Shown: positions 15,201 to 22,127, numbered from the stretch's first letter. The stretch: DNA of 22,597 bases from UMGS1663 sp963558185 (GCA_963558185.1 CAUWFE010000024.1:1-22597), one strand, 5' to 3'. Numbers and translations are program-made. Notes: generated by a model not told the origin, from the letters alone.

Positions 15201-16520
15201 TCTTTAATTATTATAAAAGCACAAACTATTTTGCTTAGTAAAAAGATAGAAATAAACACACAAGCTTTTTATGAATTTCCTAGTATACGTGGCTTAGCCG
15301 AATATATTTCTATTAAAAATGAAGTTCATAATGTAACACATACAGAATTTCTTAGAGATATTAGCACTATACAAAAAGAAAATCCATATTCAAGAAAGAC
15401 CTACAAGAATATTTTATTATTTGGAGTTACAGGCTTTTTAGGAATACATATTTTATATTATTTATTAAAAAATACAAATAGCAATATTTATTGTATAATT
15501 AGAGAAAAAGATAATTTAAATGCAATTGAGCGTTTTGAAAATAAATTTAAGTTTTATTTTGATAAAGAAACTTTAGAAAAATATGAAAGTAGAATTATTA
15601 CTATTACAGGTAATTTATTAAAAGAAAATTTTGGAATTTCACAAGAAGTTTTCGATGAATTTCTTCCTAATATAGATTGTGTAATAGATTCTGCTGCTTT
15701 AGTTAAACATTATGGAAATTATGATGATTTTAAGAAAACAAATGTTGAAGGTACTGCTAAAGTAATAGATTTTTGTTGTAAAAACAATTTACCACTACAT
15801 TATATTTCTACAATGTCTATTTCTGGATATGGTTTAGTTAAAACTCCAAATGTAGAATTTGATGAAAATAGTTTCTATATTGGTCAAAATGTTGAAGATA
15901 ATGTTTATGTAAGAAGTAAATTTGAAGCAGAAAATTTAATTTTACAAGCTTGCAAAACCAATAATTTGATAGCCTCAATTTATAGAATTGGTAATATTAC
16001 AAATCGTTTTTCTGATGGTTTCTTCCAACAAAATGCTGGTGATAATGCATTTTTGAACAGGGTTTCTTCTATTATTAATTTAGGGTGTATTCCTGAGGAA
16101 TTAAAAAATATTAATTTTGAACTTTCACCTGTTGATTATTGTGCATTATTTATTGTAAATTTATTGCAAAATGTACCAAAAAATATTAATATTTATCATA
16201 TATATAATGAACAAAAATTTACAATTTCTCAATTTTTGCATACTTTAGAACATTTTAATATTAATCTTAAAACTACTACACTTGACGAATTTAAGAAAAT
16301 ATTATTTAATTCTAAAGACTCACATTTTGGTATTATTAATTATGTTGATAATATAGATAATTCTGATTTACACAATATAAGGCTTTCAAATAATTTAACT
16401 AATCAAACTTTAGATGCAATGAATTTAAAATGGCCTGATATAACAGATGAATATATTAAAAAAATATTAGATTATTTGAGTAAAAATAATTTTATAGGAG
16501 GTACATATGAAAAAAGATAA
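12237..16520 (+). CDS. single-module nonribosomal peptide synthetase: C-A(Asn?)-T-thioester reductase
   Basis: This 1427-residue enzyme has four domains. Condensation (about 5-440) has active site H135-H136 in HHLIGDAWT (a HHxxxDA variant of HHxxxDG). Adenylation (about 460-950) has YTSGSTGNPKG at 604-614, NEYGPTE at 738-744, YDTGD, and lysine K935 in NGKVNKKELP. The carrier domain (about 955-1040) has phosphopantetheine serine S989 in YYVDSL, without the usual GG. The C-terminal thioester reductase (about 1055-1420) has the NAD(P)H motif GVTGFLG (1063-1069) and Y1224-x3-K1228. The substrate-pocket residues (650, 651, 654, 691, 713, 715, 739, 747, 748, 935) read D-L-T-K-I-G-E-V-G-K. The textbook Asn code is DLTKLGEVGK, so L-asparagine is predicted. 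With a condensation domain but no upstream module, it probably acylates Asn and releases an aldehyde (or alcohol) reductively. No phosphopantetheinyl transferase is nearby. AAAGGGG precedes the paired ATGs at 12237 and 12240. Confidence 0.94.
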   Translation: MMNSVENYNLTNPQKLIWITEQFYKNTPVNNICGTLKINEEVDFEKFIQSIQIFIKQNDSFRIKLCFDENNEIKQYFSPFVDFDKKVYTLNSLEELHELEKEFANTAFSLINSPLFHFKIFNIPNTCAGFVLNIHHLIGDAWTTSLVVNKIINIYTSLLNNETPSEKEFSYLDYIHNEKEYMQSTKYNSDKEFWDSCFTDVPDIASLSTKNSEIKNSCKSKREFYCISQYYLSQIETFCKENKISVFNFFIAVYSLYIGKVKNLQHFVVGTPILNRTNFAEKNTCGMFISTIPFPVHMEKQIIFKHFASLMGVHTLGMLRHQKYPYESILEHLRKSDNSIPNLYNIMISYQNTKINRESAKVNYEIYWTHADATCDELDIHLFDNNNDGVINIAYDYQLDLYTTEDIKKIHERILNVIAQILNNKDILVDDIEVVTPDEKNYLLYEYNSKKMTQIKKSIIELFEEQVSKNPNAIALCEKDTCLTYSELDNISNNLCTFMSRKGIKPKDKVCLFFENSINLVTSILACLKFNCCYIPINTAYPIDRIEYIVHNSGSKHILTDKHNVNLLHILSNMSILVDFSTFNRCHSIAYNCCNLKDLAYIIYTSGSTGNPKGVKISNESLVNYITWANKVYVEGEKINFPLYSSISFDLTVTSVFTPLISGNTLYVYTGKNAQIILQKILTDEKVQIIKLTPAHLSLLLDCVPSKCLKKLILGGDILTNELCEKITKIYPNIAIYNEYGPTETTVGCMIYKYNKNDLNKYASVPIGIPADNTKLYVLNHYHNLIPFEYSGNLFIAGRGLSKGYVKLKKVTDEKFIPSPFHKNEKIYDTGDIVKLHSNGLMEYVGRSDFQIKINGYRIEIGEIQSRILNFPDIKDCYVTVLEKDGSKHLCAYYTCSKPANLNLLKNYLRKCLPIYMVPRYYVLLDEFPFTSNGKVNKKELPMPTTFEHDVFVPAQTPLEKELHDIFCKLLNISEISVTANIFDYYVDSLIIIKAQTILLSKKIEINTQAFYEFPSIRGLAEYISIKNEVHNVTHTEFLRDISTIQKENPYSRKTYKNILLFGVTGFLGIHILYYLLKNTNSNIYCIIREKDNLNAIERFENKFKFYFDKETLEKYESRIITITGNLLKENFGISQEVFDEFLPNIDCVIDSAALVKHYGNYDDFKKTNVEGTAKVIDFCCKNNLPLHYISTMSISGYGLVKTPNVEFDENSFYIGQNVEDNVYVRSKFEAENLILQACKTNNLIASIYRIGNITNRFSDGFFQQNAGDNAFLNRVSSIINLGCIPEELKNINFELSPVDYCALFIVNLLQNVPKNINIYHIYNEQKFTISQFLHTLEHFNINLKTTTLDEFKKILFNSKDSHFGIINYVDNIDNSDLHNIRLSNNLTNQTLDAMNLKWPDITDEYIKKILDYLSKNNFIGGTYEKR

Positions 16521-18504
16521 AAAATCATTACATTCAATATCTAAGCTTGCCTTTTACAATGTAATGATTGGTATAGTTCTTGCTCTTGCTTTATACTTTT
16601 TGCTACCATATATTTTAAATTACCCACCTAATACTATTGATAATGATTTTCAAGTACAAATGGTAGGAATTAAATATACATATCAATATGCAATTTTAGT
16701 AACATTTTTAGCAATTTCAATATTTTGCGCTTTTAAATTTTCTTATAGGAAACTTTCTTTAGAAAAATTAAAAGAAACAGATGATAAAACAAAATATATT
16801 GAAAAATTACGTAAAAACTGTTTTAATTACCCATACTTAACTTTAATTATTCAGTCTTGCGTACCTACTATAGTATGTGGCATTCTATTAATTACATTTA
16901 ATACAAATTTAGAATTATTATTACGTATTTGTGTTGTTATACTTTCTGTATGCTCAATTTATGCAATTACATCTTATATGTTTAATAAAAAATTTTTTGA
17001 AGATAAATTAATAAAAACCTTTGGCTATACAAAAAAATCTGTTTCTGGCATACGTTTAAATATTTATAAAAAATTAGCCATACAGACATTTCCTTTATTT
17101 TTATACTCTTCTGTTGTTTTATTATTAATTACAATTAGTGTTATGACAACAGAAAAAGGAGACTTACAATATCATCTTTATAGGCAAGAATTATTAAGTA
17201 AGTTCCCACAAAATCAAGTTTATGATATAGAGAATGTAAAAAATACTTTATTAAATATGGATTTATCTGGTGATAATGACCACATTATAATTTTAAAGGA
17301 TAATGGTGATGTATATTTTTCAGAACAGCCACTTAATGATTTTTTAGTTGAATATACATTAAATTATTATGATGAAATGGAAGGTCAAATATTTGAATAT
17401 TATGGTCAAAATATTCAATCTTCTGTTTTAAAAATACATACTACTACTGGTGACTATTATATTGGTATACGTTTTTTTGTATTTAGTAATGATATTTTTA
17501 CACCTTTCATTATTACAGTTATAGGTACAATATTGTTTAATCTTTTCTATATTATTTATATTGGAAAAGGACTTTCTAATGATTTAAATAACATTATTGC
17601 TGGTATGAAGAATATTTCTAACTTAGATAATATTTTGCTTGCTGAAAACTTACCAACTACTTCTAATGATGAAATAGGAGACCTTACACTTGAATTTAAT
17701 AAAATTCAAGATTTAACTAAAAAACATGTTGAACAATTACAAGAAAGCCAAGATAAATTAATGGAAGGTGAGCGTTTGGCTTCTTTAGGACAATTAATTG
17801 GTGGTATTGCTCATAACCTAAAAACTCCTATAATGTCTATTTCAGGCGCTGCTGAAGGATTACGAGATTTAATTAAAGAATATGATATGTCTATTGGAGA
17901 TTCAGAGGTAACTCAAGAAGATCATCATGATATTGCTAAAGATATGAATACTTGGGTAGAAAAAATTAAAAATTATACTGAATATATGTCTGACATTATT
18001 AGTGCTGTAAAAGGTCAAGCTGTTACTTTTACAAATAATAAAAATGATACTTTCACAATAGATGAATTAATTAAACGTGTTGATATTTTAATGAGACATG
18101 AGTTAAAAAGTGCTTTAATAAATTTACAAGTACAATTAGATGTAAATTCACTAACTACATTACATGGTGATGTTAATAGTTTAGTACAAGTAATTAATAA
18201 TATGATTTCAAATAGTATTCAGGCATATAAGGGAACTCCTAATAAAGATATAAATTTAATTGTTTCTCAGGATGAAAATTCTATTATAGTATCAATTCAA
18301 GATTTTGCAGGTGGACTTCCTAAAGATGTACAAAATAAACTATTTAAAGAAATGATAACTACAAAGGGAAAAGATGGTACTGGACTTGGTTTATTTATGT
18401 CTTATTCTACTATAAAAGCTCATTTCGGAGGAGATATTACTTTTAAAACTGAACAAAATATTGGTACAACTTTTAATATTATTTTACCAAAAAACAATTC
18501 TTAA
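16507..18504 (+). CDS. membrane sensor histidine kinase of the NRPS operon
   Basis: This 665-residue kinase overlaps the NRPS stop by 14 bases and has its own AGGAGG (16496-16501, 5-base spacing), so the two are translationally coupled. About five membrane helices occupy residues 15-215. They are followed by a predicted external segment (about 216-325, with short Asp/Asn-rich strands), a sixth helix (about 326-350) and a HAMP-like linker ending in a coiled coil. The dimerisation/phosphorylation helix has H436 in GGIAHNLKTP. The ATP-binding domain shows the N box (NMISNSIQAY), G1 (DFAGGLP) and G2 (GTGLGLFMSY). The conventional kinase core suggests it phosphorylates the response regulator encoded next. 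The combined multi-helix and external sensor is not one I can name, and the signal is unknown. It could detect the NRPS product. Confidence 0.92.
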   Translation: MKKDKKSLHSISKLAFYNVMIGIVLALALYFLLPYILNYPPNTIDNDFQVQMVGIKYTYQYAILVTFLAISIFCAFKFSYRKLSLEKLKETDDKTKYIEKLRKNCFNYPYLTLIIQSCVPTIVCGILLITFNTNLELLLRICVVILSVCSIYAITSYMFNKKFFEDKLIKTFGYTKKSVSGIRLNIYKKLAIQTFPLFLYSSVVLLLITISVMTTEKGDLQYHLYRQELLSKFPQNQVYDIENVKNTLLNMDLSGDNDHIIILKDNGDVYFSEQPLNDFLVEYTLNYYDEMEGQIFEYYGQNIQSSVLKIHTTTGDYYIGIRFFVFSNDIFTPFIITVIGTILFNLFYIIYIGKGLSNDLNNIIAGMKNISNLDNILLAENLPTTSNDEIGDLTLEFNKIQDLTKKHVEQLQESQDKLMEGERLASLGQLIGGIAHNLKTPIMSISGAAEGLRDLIKEYDMSIGDSEVTQEDHHDIAKDMNTWVEKIKNYTEYMSDIISAVKGQAVTFTNNKNDTFTIDELIKRVDILMRHELKSALINLQVQLDVNSLTTLHGDVNSLVQVINNMISNSIQAYKGTPNKDINLIVSQDENSIIVSIQDFAGGLPKDVQNKLFKEMITTKGKDGTGLGLFMSYSTIKAHFGGDITFKTEQNIGTTFNIILPKNNS

Positions 18505-18574
18505 ACATATTAATGTTTGTAATTATAAAAAAATTAGATTTTACCATTTATAATATGGAAAAGTAGGTGTTATT

Positions 18575-19627
18575 ATGAGAAAAAATATGGTTGAAAACTC
18601 TCAATCAAATGGATATAAGATTATTGCTGTAGATGATGAAATGGGAATTGTTGATTCTCTTTCTATATTCTTAAAACGTTCTGGATATGATTTTACAGGA
18701 GTAACCAATCCTTTAGAAGCAATAGAACGTGTTAAAAATGAACATTTTGATATGATGATTTTAGACTTTATTATGTCTCCTATTCATGGAGATGAAGTTG
18801 TTGAAGAAATACGTAAGTTTAATAAAGATTTATATATTCTATTGCTTACAGGTCATAAGGACTTAGCTCCACCTTTAGATACAATTCGTAGATTAGATAT
18901 TCAAGGTTATTGTGAAAAAAGTGATAAGTTCGACCAACTATTATTGCTTATTGAATCTGGAATGAAATCTATTGAGCAAATGAAGGAAATTAGAAGAATC
19001 AATGATGAACTTTCTGATACATATAAGAAGTTAGAAAGTGCATATTTAGAAAGTGTTGAAACTTTACGTTATACAGTTGAAGCAAAAGACCCATATACAC
19101 GTGGTCATTCTGATAGGGTTTCTGCTTATTCTGTATTAATTGGAAAAAAGTTAGGTCTTTCTGATGCTGATATTGAAAAATTAAGAATTGGTGGATTATT
19201 CCATGATATTGGAAAAATTGGAATTTCTGACAATATTCTTTTAAAAGAAGGAAAATTAACTGATGACGAATATGCAAAAATTAAAGAACATCCTTTAATT
19301 GGGGTGAAAATATTACAAAATGCACGTTTATTCCAAGACTTTTTAGATATTGTTAAACATCACCATGAAAGATTTGATGGAAAAGGATATCCTGATAATT
19401 TACAAGGTGAAAATATACCTTATCTTGCTAGAATTACTGCTGTTGCTGATACTTTTGACGCTATGACTTCAAAAAGATCGTATCGTAATGCTTTACCTTT
19501 AGAAGTTGTACGTAATGAAATGGAAACTTGTTCTGGAACACAATTTGACCCCAACATTATAAATGTATTTTTACAAATTTTAGATAATAACTATGATGAA
19601 ATACGTGAAATAATGAATGAATATTAA
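18575..19627 (+). CDS. response regulator with HD-GYP output (c-di-GMP phosphodiesterase)
   Basis: This 350-residue protein has an N-terminal receiver domain (about 12-135) with VDDE acidic residues, phosphoacceptor D64 (MILDFIMSP), the threonine of LLLTGH and the lysine of GYCEKSDK. A short helical linker leads to an HD-GYP domain (about 160-345). Catalytic signatures are intact: the leading histidine in RGHSDRVS, H210-D211 in FHDIGK, HHERFDGKGYP with H263-H264-E265 and G271-Y272-P273, and a later VADTFDAMTSKRSYR helix. HD-GYP enzymes hydrolyse cyclic di-GMP to pGpG or GMP. There is no DNA-binding domain, so the output is enzymatic. AGGTG lies about 5 bases upstream, 70 bases after the kinase stop with no promoter or terminator between, so it is the third gene of the NRPS operon. 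Confidence 0.95.
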   Translation: MRKNMVENSQSNGYKIIAVDDEMGIVDSLSIFLKRSGYDFTGVTNPLEAIERVKNEHFDMMILDFIMSPIHGDEVVEEIRKFNKDLYILLLTGHKDLAPPLDTIRRLDIQGYCEKSDKFDQLLLLIESGMKSIEQMKEIRRINDELSDTYKKLESAYLESVETLRYTVEAKDPYTRGHSDRVSAYSVLIGKKLGLSDADIEKLRIGGLFHDIGKIGISDNILLKEGKLTDDEYAKIKEHPLIGVKILQNARLFQDFLDIVKHHHERFDGKGYPDNLQGENIPYLARITAVADTFDAMTSKRSYRNALPLEVVRNEMETCSGTQFDPNIINVFLQILDNNYDEIREIMNEY

Positions 19628-19664
19628 AAATATTTTTATATATAATATGCAAATTTAAATTTAT

Positions 19665-19718
19665 TGTTACAATTTACAGTTTATAAATAATTTTTGACTG
19701 TAAATTGTAACATTTTTT
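19665..19718 (+). terminator. strong terminator after the HD-GYP gene
   Basis: A perfect 16-bp stem TGTTACAATTTACAGT/ACTGTAAATTGTAACA (19665-19680/19697-19712), with a 16-base loop, is followed directly by six T residues. It closes the NRPS-kinase-regulator operon. Confidence 0.9.
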
Positions 19719-19768
19719 ATACATAGCAGAATAAACATGATATACATTATTCTACTATGTATTTTTTT
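19719..19768 (+). terminator. second tandem terminator
   Basis: A 16-bp stem with one mismatch (19719-19734/19747-19762, loop of 12) is followed by a run of T (19763-19768). Read-through of the first terminator would be caught here, insulating the next gene. Confidence 0.85.
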
Positions 19769-19870
19769 GCTTCCATTTATAATATGTAAAAAAATACAAA
19801 CTTTTTAAATAATTTTACACATATGTTAAAAATGTAACAAAATTGAAATATAAATGTAACCAAAATGTAA

Positions 19871-19899
19871 TTGTATTAAACAAAAGGATAATATATAAT
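19871..19899 (+). promoter_or_regulatory. promoter of the pilin-like surface protein gene; remainder of the 341-base gap
   Basis: TTGTAT (19871-19876), a 17-base spacer and a perfect TATAAT (19894-19899) give a start near 19906 and a ~63-base leader. The gap 19628-19968 otherwise holds the two terminators. Just upstream of the promoter are three spaced ATGTAA words (19826, 19853, 19865) that could be a regulator site. The ribosome binding site AAAGGA is 13 bases from the ATG, longer than normal. Confidence 0.6.
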
Positions 19900-19968
19900 T
19901 TAAAGTGTATAGAATTAGTTACAAAATGGTAAATTATATAAAAGAAACGAAAGGAATGAAATATAATT

Positions 19969-21759
19969 ATGCAAAAAGTATTAAAAAATAATAAAGGTGT
20001 TACATTAATAGCATTAGTAGTTACAATAGTTATATTAATTATTTTGGCTAGTGTAAGTATGTCAATGGTATTAGGAGATAATGGAATATTTACACAAGCA
20101 AAAAATGCTGCAAATAAAATGGCATCAGCAGAAGCAAATACACAAGAGGCAATGAAAGAATTACAAAATGAAATAGAACAAAACATAAATAGCCCAACAG
20201 CACCAGAATTAAAAGAAGAAATACCAAATGCACCTAAAAAAATAGAAGGAATGACACCAATAAAATTTGTAGAGCCAACAGATAGTGAAAAAGGGCAAGT
20301 AGTAGATACAGACTGGAACGACAATAGTTGGTATAATTACAAACAAAATAAATGGGCAAATACAAAAACACAAGATGGAAGTATGTGGGTATGGATACCA
20401 AGATATGCATATAAAATAACATATACAAACCCAAGTGATAAATCACAAGGAGGAAGTATAGATGTAAAATTTTTAATAGGAACATCAGATGATTATTATG
20501 ATGAAGAAAGTAAAACAATAAAAACAGCCAAAAGGGTAACAACAAAAGAAGAAGTAGCAGATACAACAACTGATTATTATGTACATCCAGCCTTTACAAA
20601 TGAAAGCAGTATTGATTTTGCAAATGGTGGTTGGGATAAAGAATTAGAGGGAATATATGTAGCAAAATTTGAAGCAGGATTCCCAGAAGGAAATAATACT
20701 GCACCAAATAAAAAAAGTTCGCAAACATATAGTCAAGAAACAGGATGGGTAAGAGCAGTAGAAGCAGGTACAAGTGGAGATTCAACACAACCAGCAAGAA
20801 ACTGGCTAGATGGAATATATGATAAAACAGCAACAAGAATAAGCTATCCAGTATTCCAACCATTAACATATAGCATGAATTATATTAATCATAATGATGC
20901 ATATAATATATCAAAAGCAATGAATGAAGAAGGAAACATATATGGTTTTAACTCAAATTCATCAGATACACACTTAATAAAAAGTAGTGAATGGGGAATG
21001 GTAAGTTATTTAACACATAGCAAATATGGTATTGATGGAAAAAATGGAAATGAAATAGCAGTAAATAATGCAAGTTTAAATAGTGGAGATAGAAAAAGAA
21101 CAGAAACTGCTGGAAAATCAGGAGTAGATAGTGTATATGGAATAACAGGAATGACACAAGGAAATACAGATGGTGTAGAAACTGTAGTAAAAATAGATGA
21201 AATACGAGCATTAAAAGCAAATACACCAACACCAACAGGAAGTATGTATGCATGGAATCAAAAAGGAGGAGTAACAGCTTCAACAACTGGAAACATGACA
21301 GGAATATATGATATATCAGGAGGAACATGGGAAAGAACAGCATCATATGTAGCAAATAATCATGAAAACTTATTGCAATATGGTAAATCAGTAGCATATA
21401 ATGGAGATACATTAAAAACAGAAAGCACAAAATATACAATGGTATATCCACATGATAGTACATTAGATAATCCGGGTATAGCAAATACAGAGGAAAATTT
21501 AAACAAAGCAAATGTAGCAAACTATAAGAAAAATACAAAAATATATGGCGACGCGATAAGAGAAATATCTACGGCTGGAACTGGTACAGAAGCATGGAAT
21601 GAATCCTCTTCGTACTTTGCTGGCTTGTTCTATCCGTTCGTCAAACGTGGAGGCGATTTATGGGCTAGTTCTGGTGCTGGTAGCTTCTGTTTCCAACGTG
21701 GTAATGGCGATAGCGATTACTATGCTGGGTTCCGTCCAGTGGTCATACCTATATCTTAA
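19969..21759 (+). CDS. pilin-like surface protein with C-lectin/FGE-like C-terminal domain; candidate DGR target
   Basis: This 596-residue protein begins with a type IV prepilin/pseudopilin-like signal: a short basic stretch, NNKG, then a hydrophobic helix VTLIALVVTIVILIILA (about residues 11-27). Cleavage would be after G10; the usual Glu at +5 is Ala here. A helical stalk follows (about 35-67), then an Asn/Gly/Thr-rich body with DGSMWVWIPRYAYK, and a SUMF1/formylglycine-enzyme-like domain with YDISGGTWERTASYV. The end, RGGDLWASSGAGSF to GFRPVVIPIS, matches the variable C-terminal part of C-lectin DGR targets. The body is strikingly A-rich with A-ending codons. From about 21545 GC rises to ~46% (hand count) with CGT, GGC, GTC and GCT codons. 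No sortase motif is present. A strong terminator follows. The ligand is unknown; adhesion is likely. Confidence 0.85.
   Translation: MQKVLKNNKGVTLIALVVTIVILIILASVSMSMVLGDNGIFTQAKNAANKMASAEANTQEAMKELQNEIEQNINSPTAPELKEEIPNAPKKIEGMTPIKFVEPTDSEKGQVVDTDWNDNSWYNYKQNKWANTKTQDGSMWVWIPRYAYKITYTNPSDKSQGGSIDVKFLIGTSDDYYDEESKTIKTAKRVTTKEEVADTTTDYYVHPAFTNESSIDFANGGWDKELEGIYVAKFEAGFPEGNNTAPNKKSSQTYSQETGWVRAVEAGTSGDSTQPARNWLDGIYDKTATRISYPVFQPLTYSMNYINHNDAYNISKAMNEEGNIYGFNSNSSDTHLIKSSEWGMVSYLTHSKYGIDGKNGNEIAVNNASLNSGDRKRTETAGKSGVDSVYGITGMTQGNTDGVETVVKIDEIRALKANTPTPTGSMYAWNQKGGVTASTTGNMTGIYDISGGTWERTASYVANNHENLLQYGKSVAYNGDTLKTESTKYTMVYPHDSTLDNPGIANTEENLNKANVANYKKNTKIYGDAIREISTAGTGTEAWNESSSYFAGLFYPFVKRGGDLWASSGAGSFCFQRGNGDSDYYAGFRPVVIPIS
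21545..21759 (+). other. putative variable repeat (VR) of a diversity-generating retroelement
   Basis: Position (the last ~70 codons of a C-lectin-like gene) and base content fit a VR. By hand count GC is ~46% versus ~28% in the preceding 180 bases, and A is ~17% over 21661-21720. Six codons in the loop just before the end (21709-21729) read GAT AGC GAT TAC TAT GCT: every one is NNY, as expected if AAY codons of a template had their adenines replaced. The final GFRPV coding stretch, GC-rich and ending the gene, is where the initiation of mutagenic homing signal would lie. No template repeat or reverse transcriptase is in this window. Confidence 0.6.
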
Positions 21760-21781
21760 TATTTTACAAGATTTGTCAAAC

Positions 21782-21822
21782 AAAAAATGAACTTTAAGGA
21801 ACATCCTAAAGTTCATTTTTTT
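21782..21822 (+). terminator. terminator of the pilin-like gene
   Basis: A long stem, AATGAACTTTAAGGA with TCCTAAAGTTCATT (one bulged A), around a three-base ACA loop is flanked by an A tract and a seven-T run. A hairpin just after the VR is also a usual feature of DGR targets, but this one has clear terminator form. Confidence 0.85.
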
Positions 21823-21881
21823 ATAATATAGGAAAAATCGAAAATTTTTACTATATTACAAGGTTAAATTACATAAGCTTG

Positions 21882-21920
21882 TGCATATTCGCGAAGCGAA
21901 ATGCATATATGGCGAAGCCA
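21882..21920. repeat. double GAA-loop hairpin element
   Basis: Two adjacent hairpins with GAA triloops occur: TGCATATTCGC-GAA-GCGAAATGCA (21882-21905, one bulged base) and TGGC-GAA-GCCA (21910-21920). The element is far more GC-rich than its surroundings, has no T run in either direction, and lies six bases after the rpmE stop. It resembles REP-like short palindromic intergenic repeats. Confidence 0.5.
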
Positions 21921-21926
21921 CTTTTC

Positions 21927-22127
21927 TTATTGAATACCATATTTTTTCTTAAATTTATCTGCTCTACCACCTGTTGTTTCTCTTTTTAAGTTTCCTGTCC
22001 AATATGGATGACATTTTGAGCAAATATCAACTTTCATATCTGATTTTGTTGAATTTGTTTTCATTACATTTCCGCAAGCACAAGTAATTGTTGCTTCTGT
22101 ATAGTTTGGATGTAAGCCTTCTTTCAT
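21927..22127 (-). CDS. rpmE: 50S ribosomal protein L31 (zinc-binding type)
   Basis: This 66-residue protein begins MKEGLHPNYTEATITCACGN and ends GGRADKFKKKYGIQ, the standard layout of bacterial L31. It keeps both halves of the zinc site, C-A-C-G (C16, C18) and C-S-K-C-HP (C36, C39), so it is the zinc-containing form rather than the zinc-free paralogue made in zinc shortage. The start is ATG 22127, with AGGTG at 22136-22140, 8 bases upstream; longer readings to 22151 add eight residues not found in the family. It sits alone behind its own promoter. Confidence 0.97.
   Translation of the reverse strand: MKEGLHPNYTEATITCACGNVMKTNSTKSDMKVDICSKCHPYWTGNLKRETTGGRADKFKKKYGIQ

Noticed and set aside
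18422..18436. A third frameshift at a TCGGAG sequence in the kinase gene
   Set aside because: Here the word is read TTC-GGA-GGA in frame, giving the normal HFGGDI motif, so no frame change is needed.
20234..21538. Three long minus-strand frames opposite the pilin-like gene
   Set aside because: They are Leu/Phe/Tyr-rich shadows caused by the A-rich codon use of the real gene; no ribosome binding sites or motifs.
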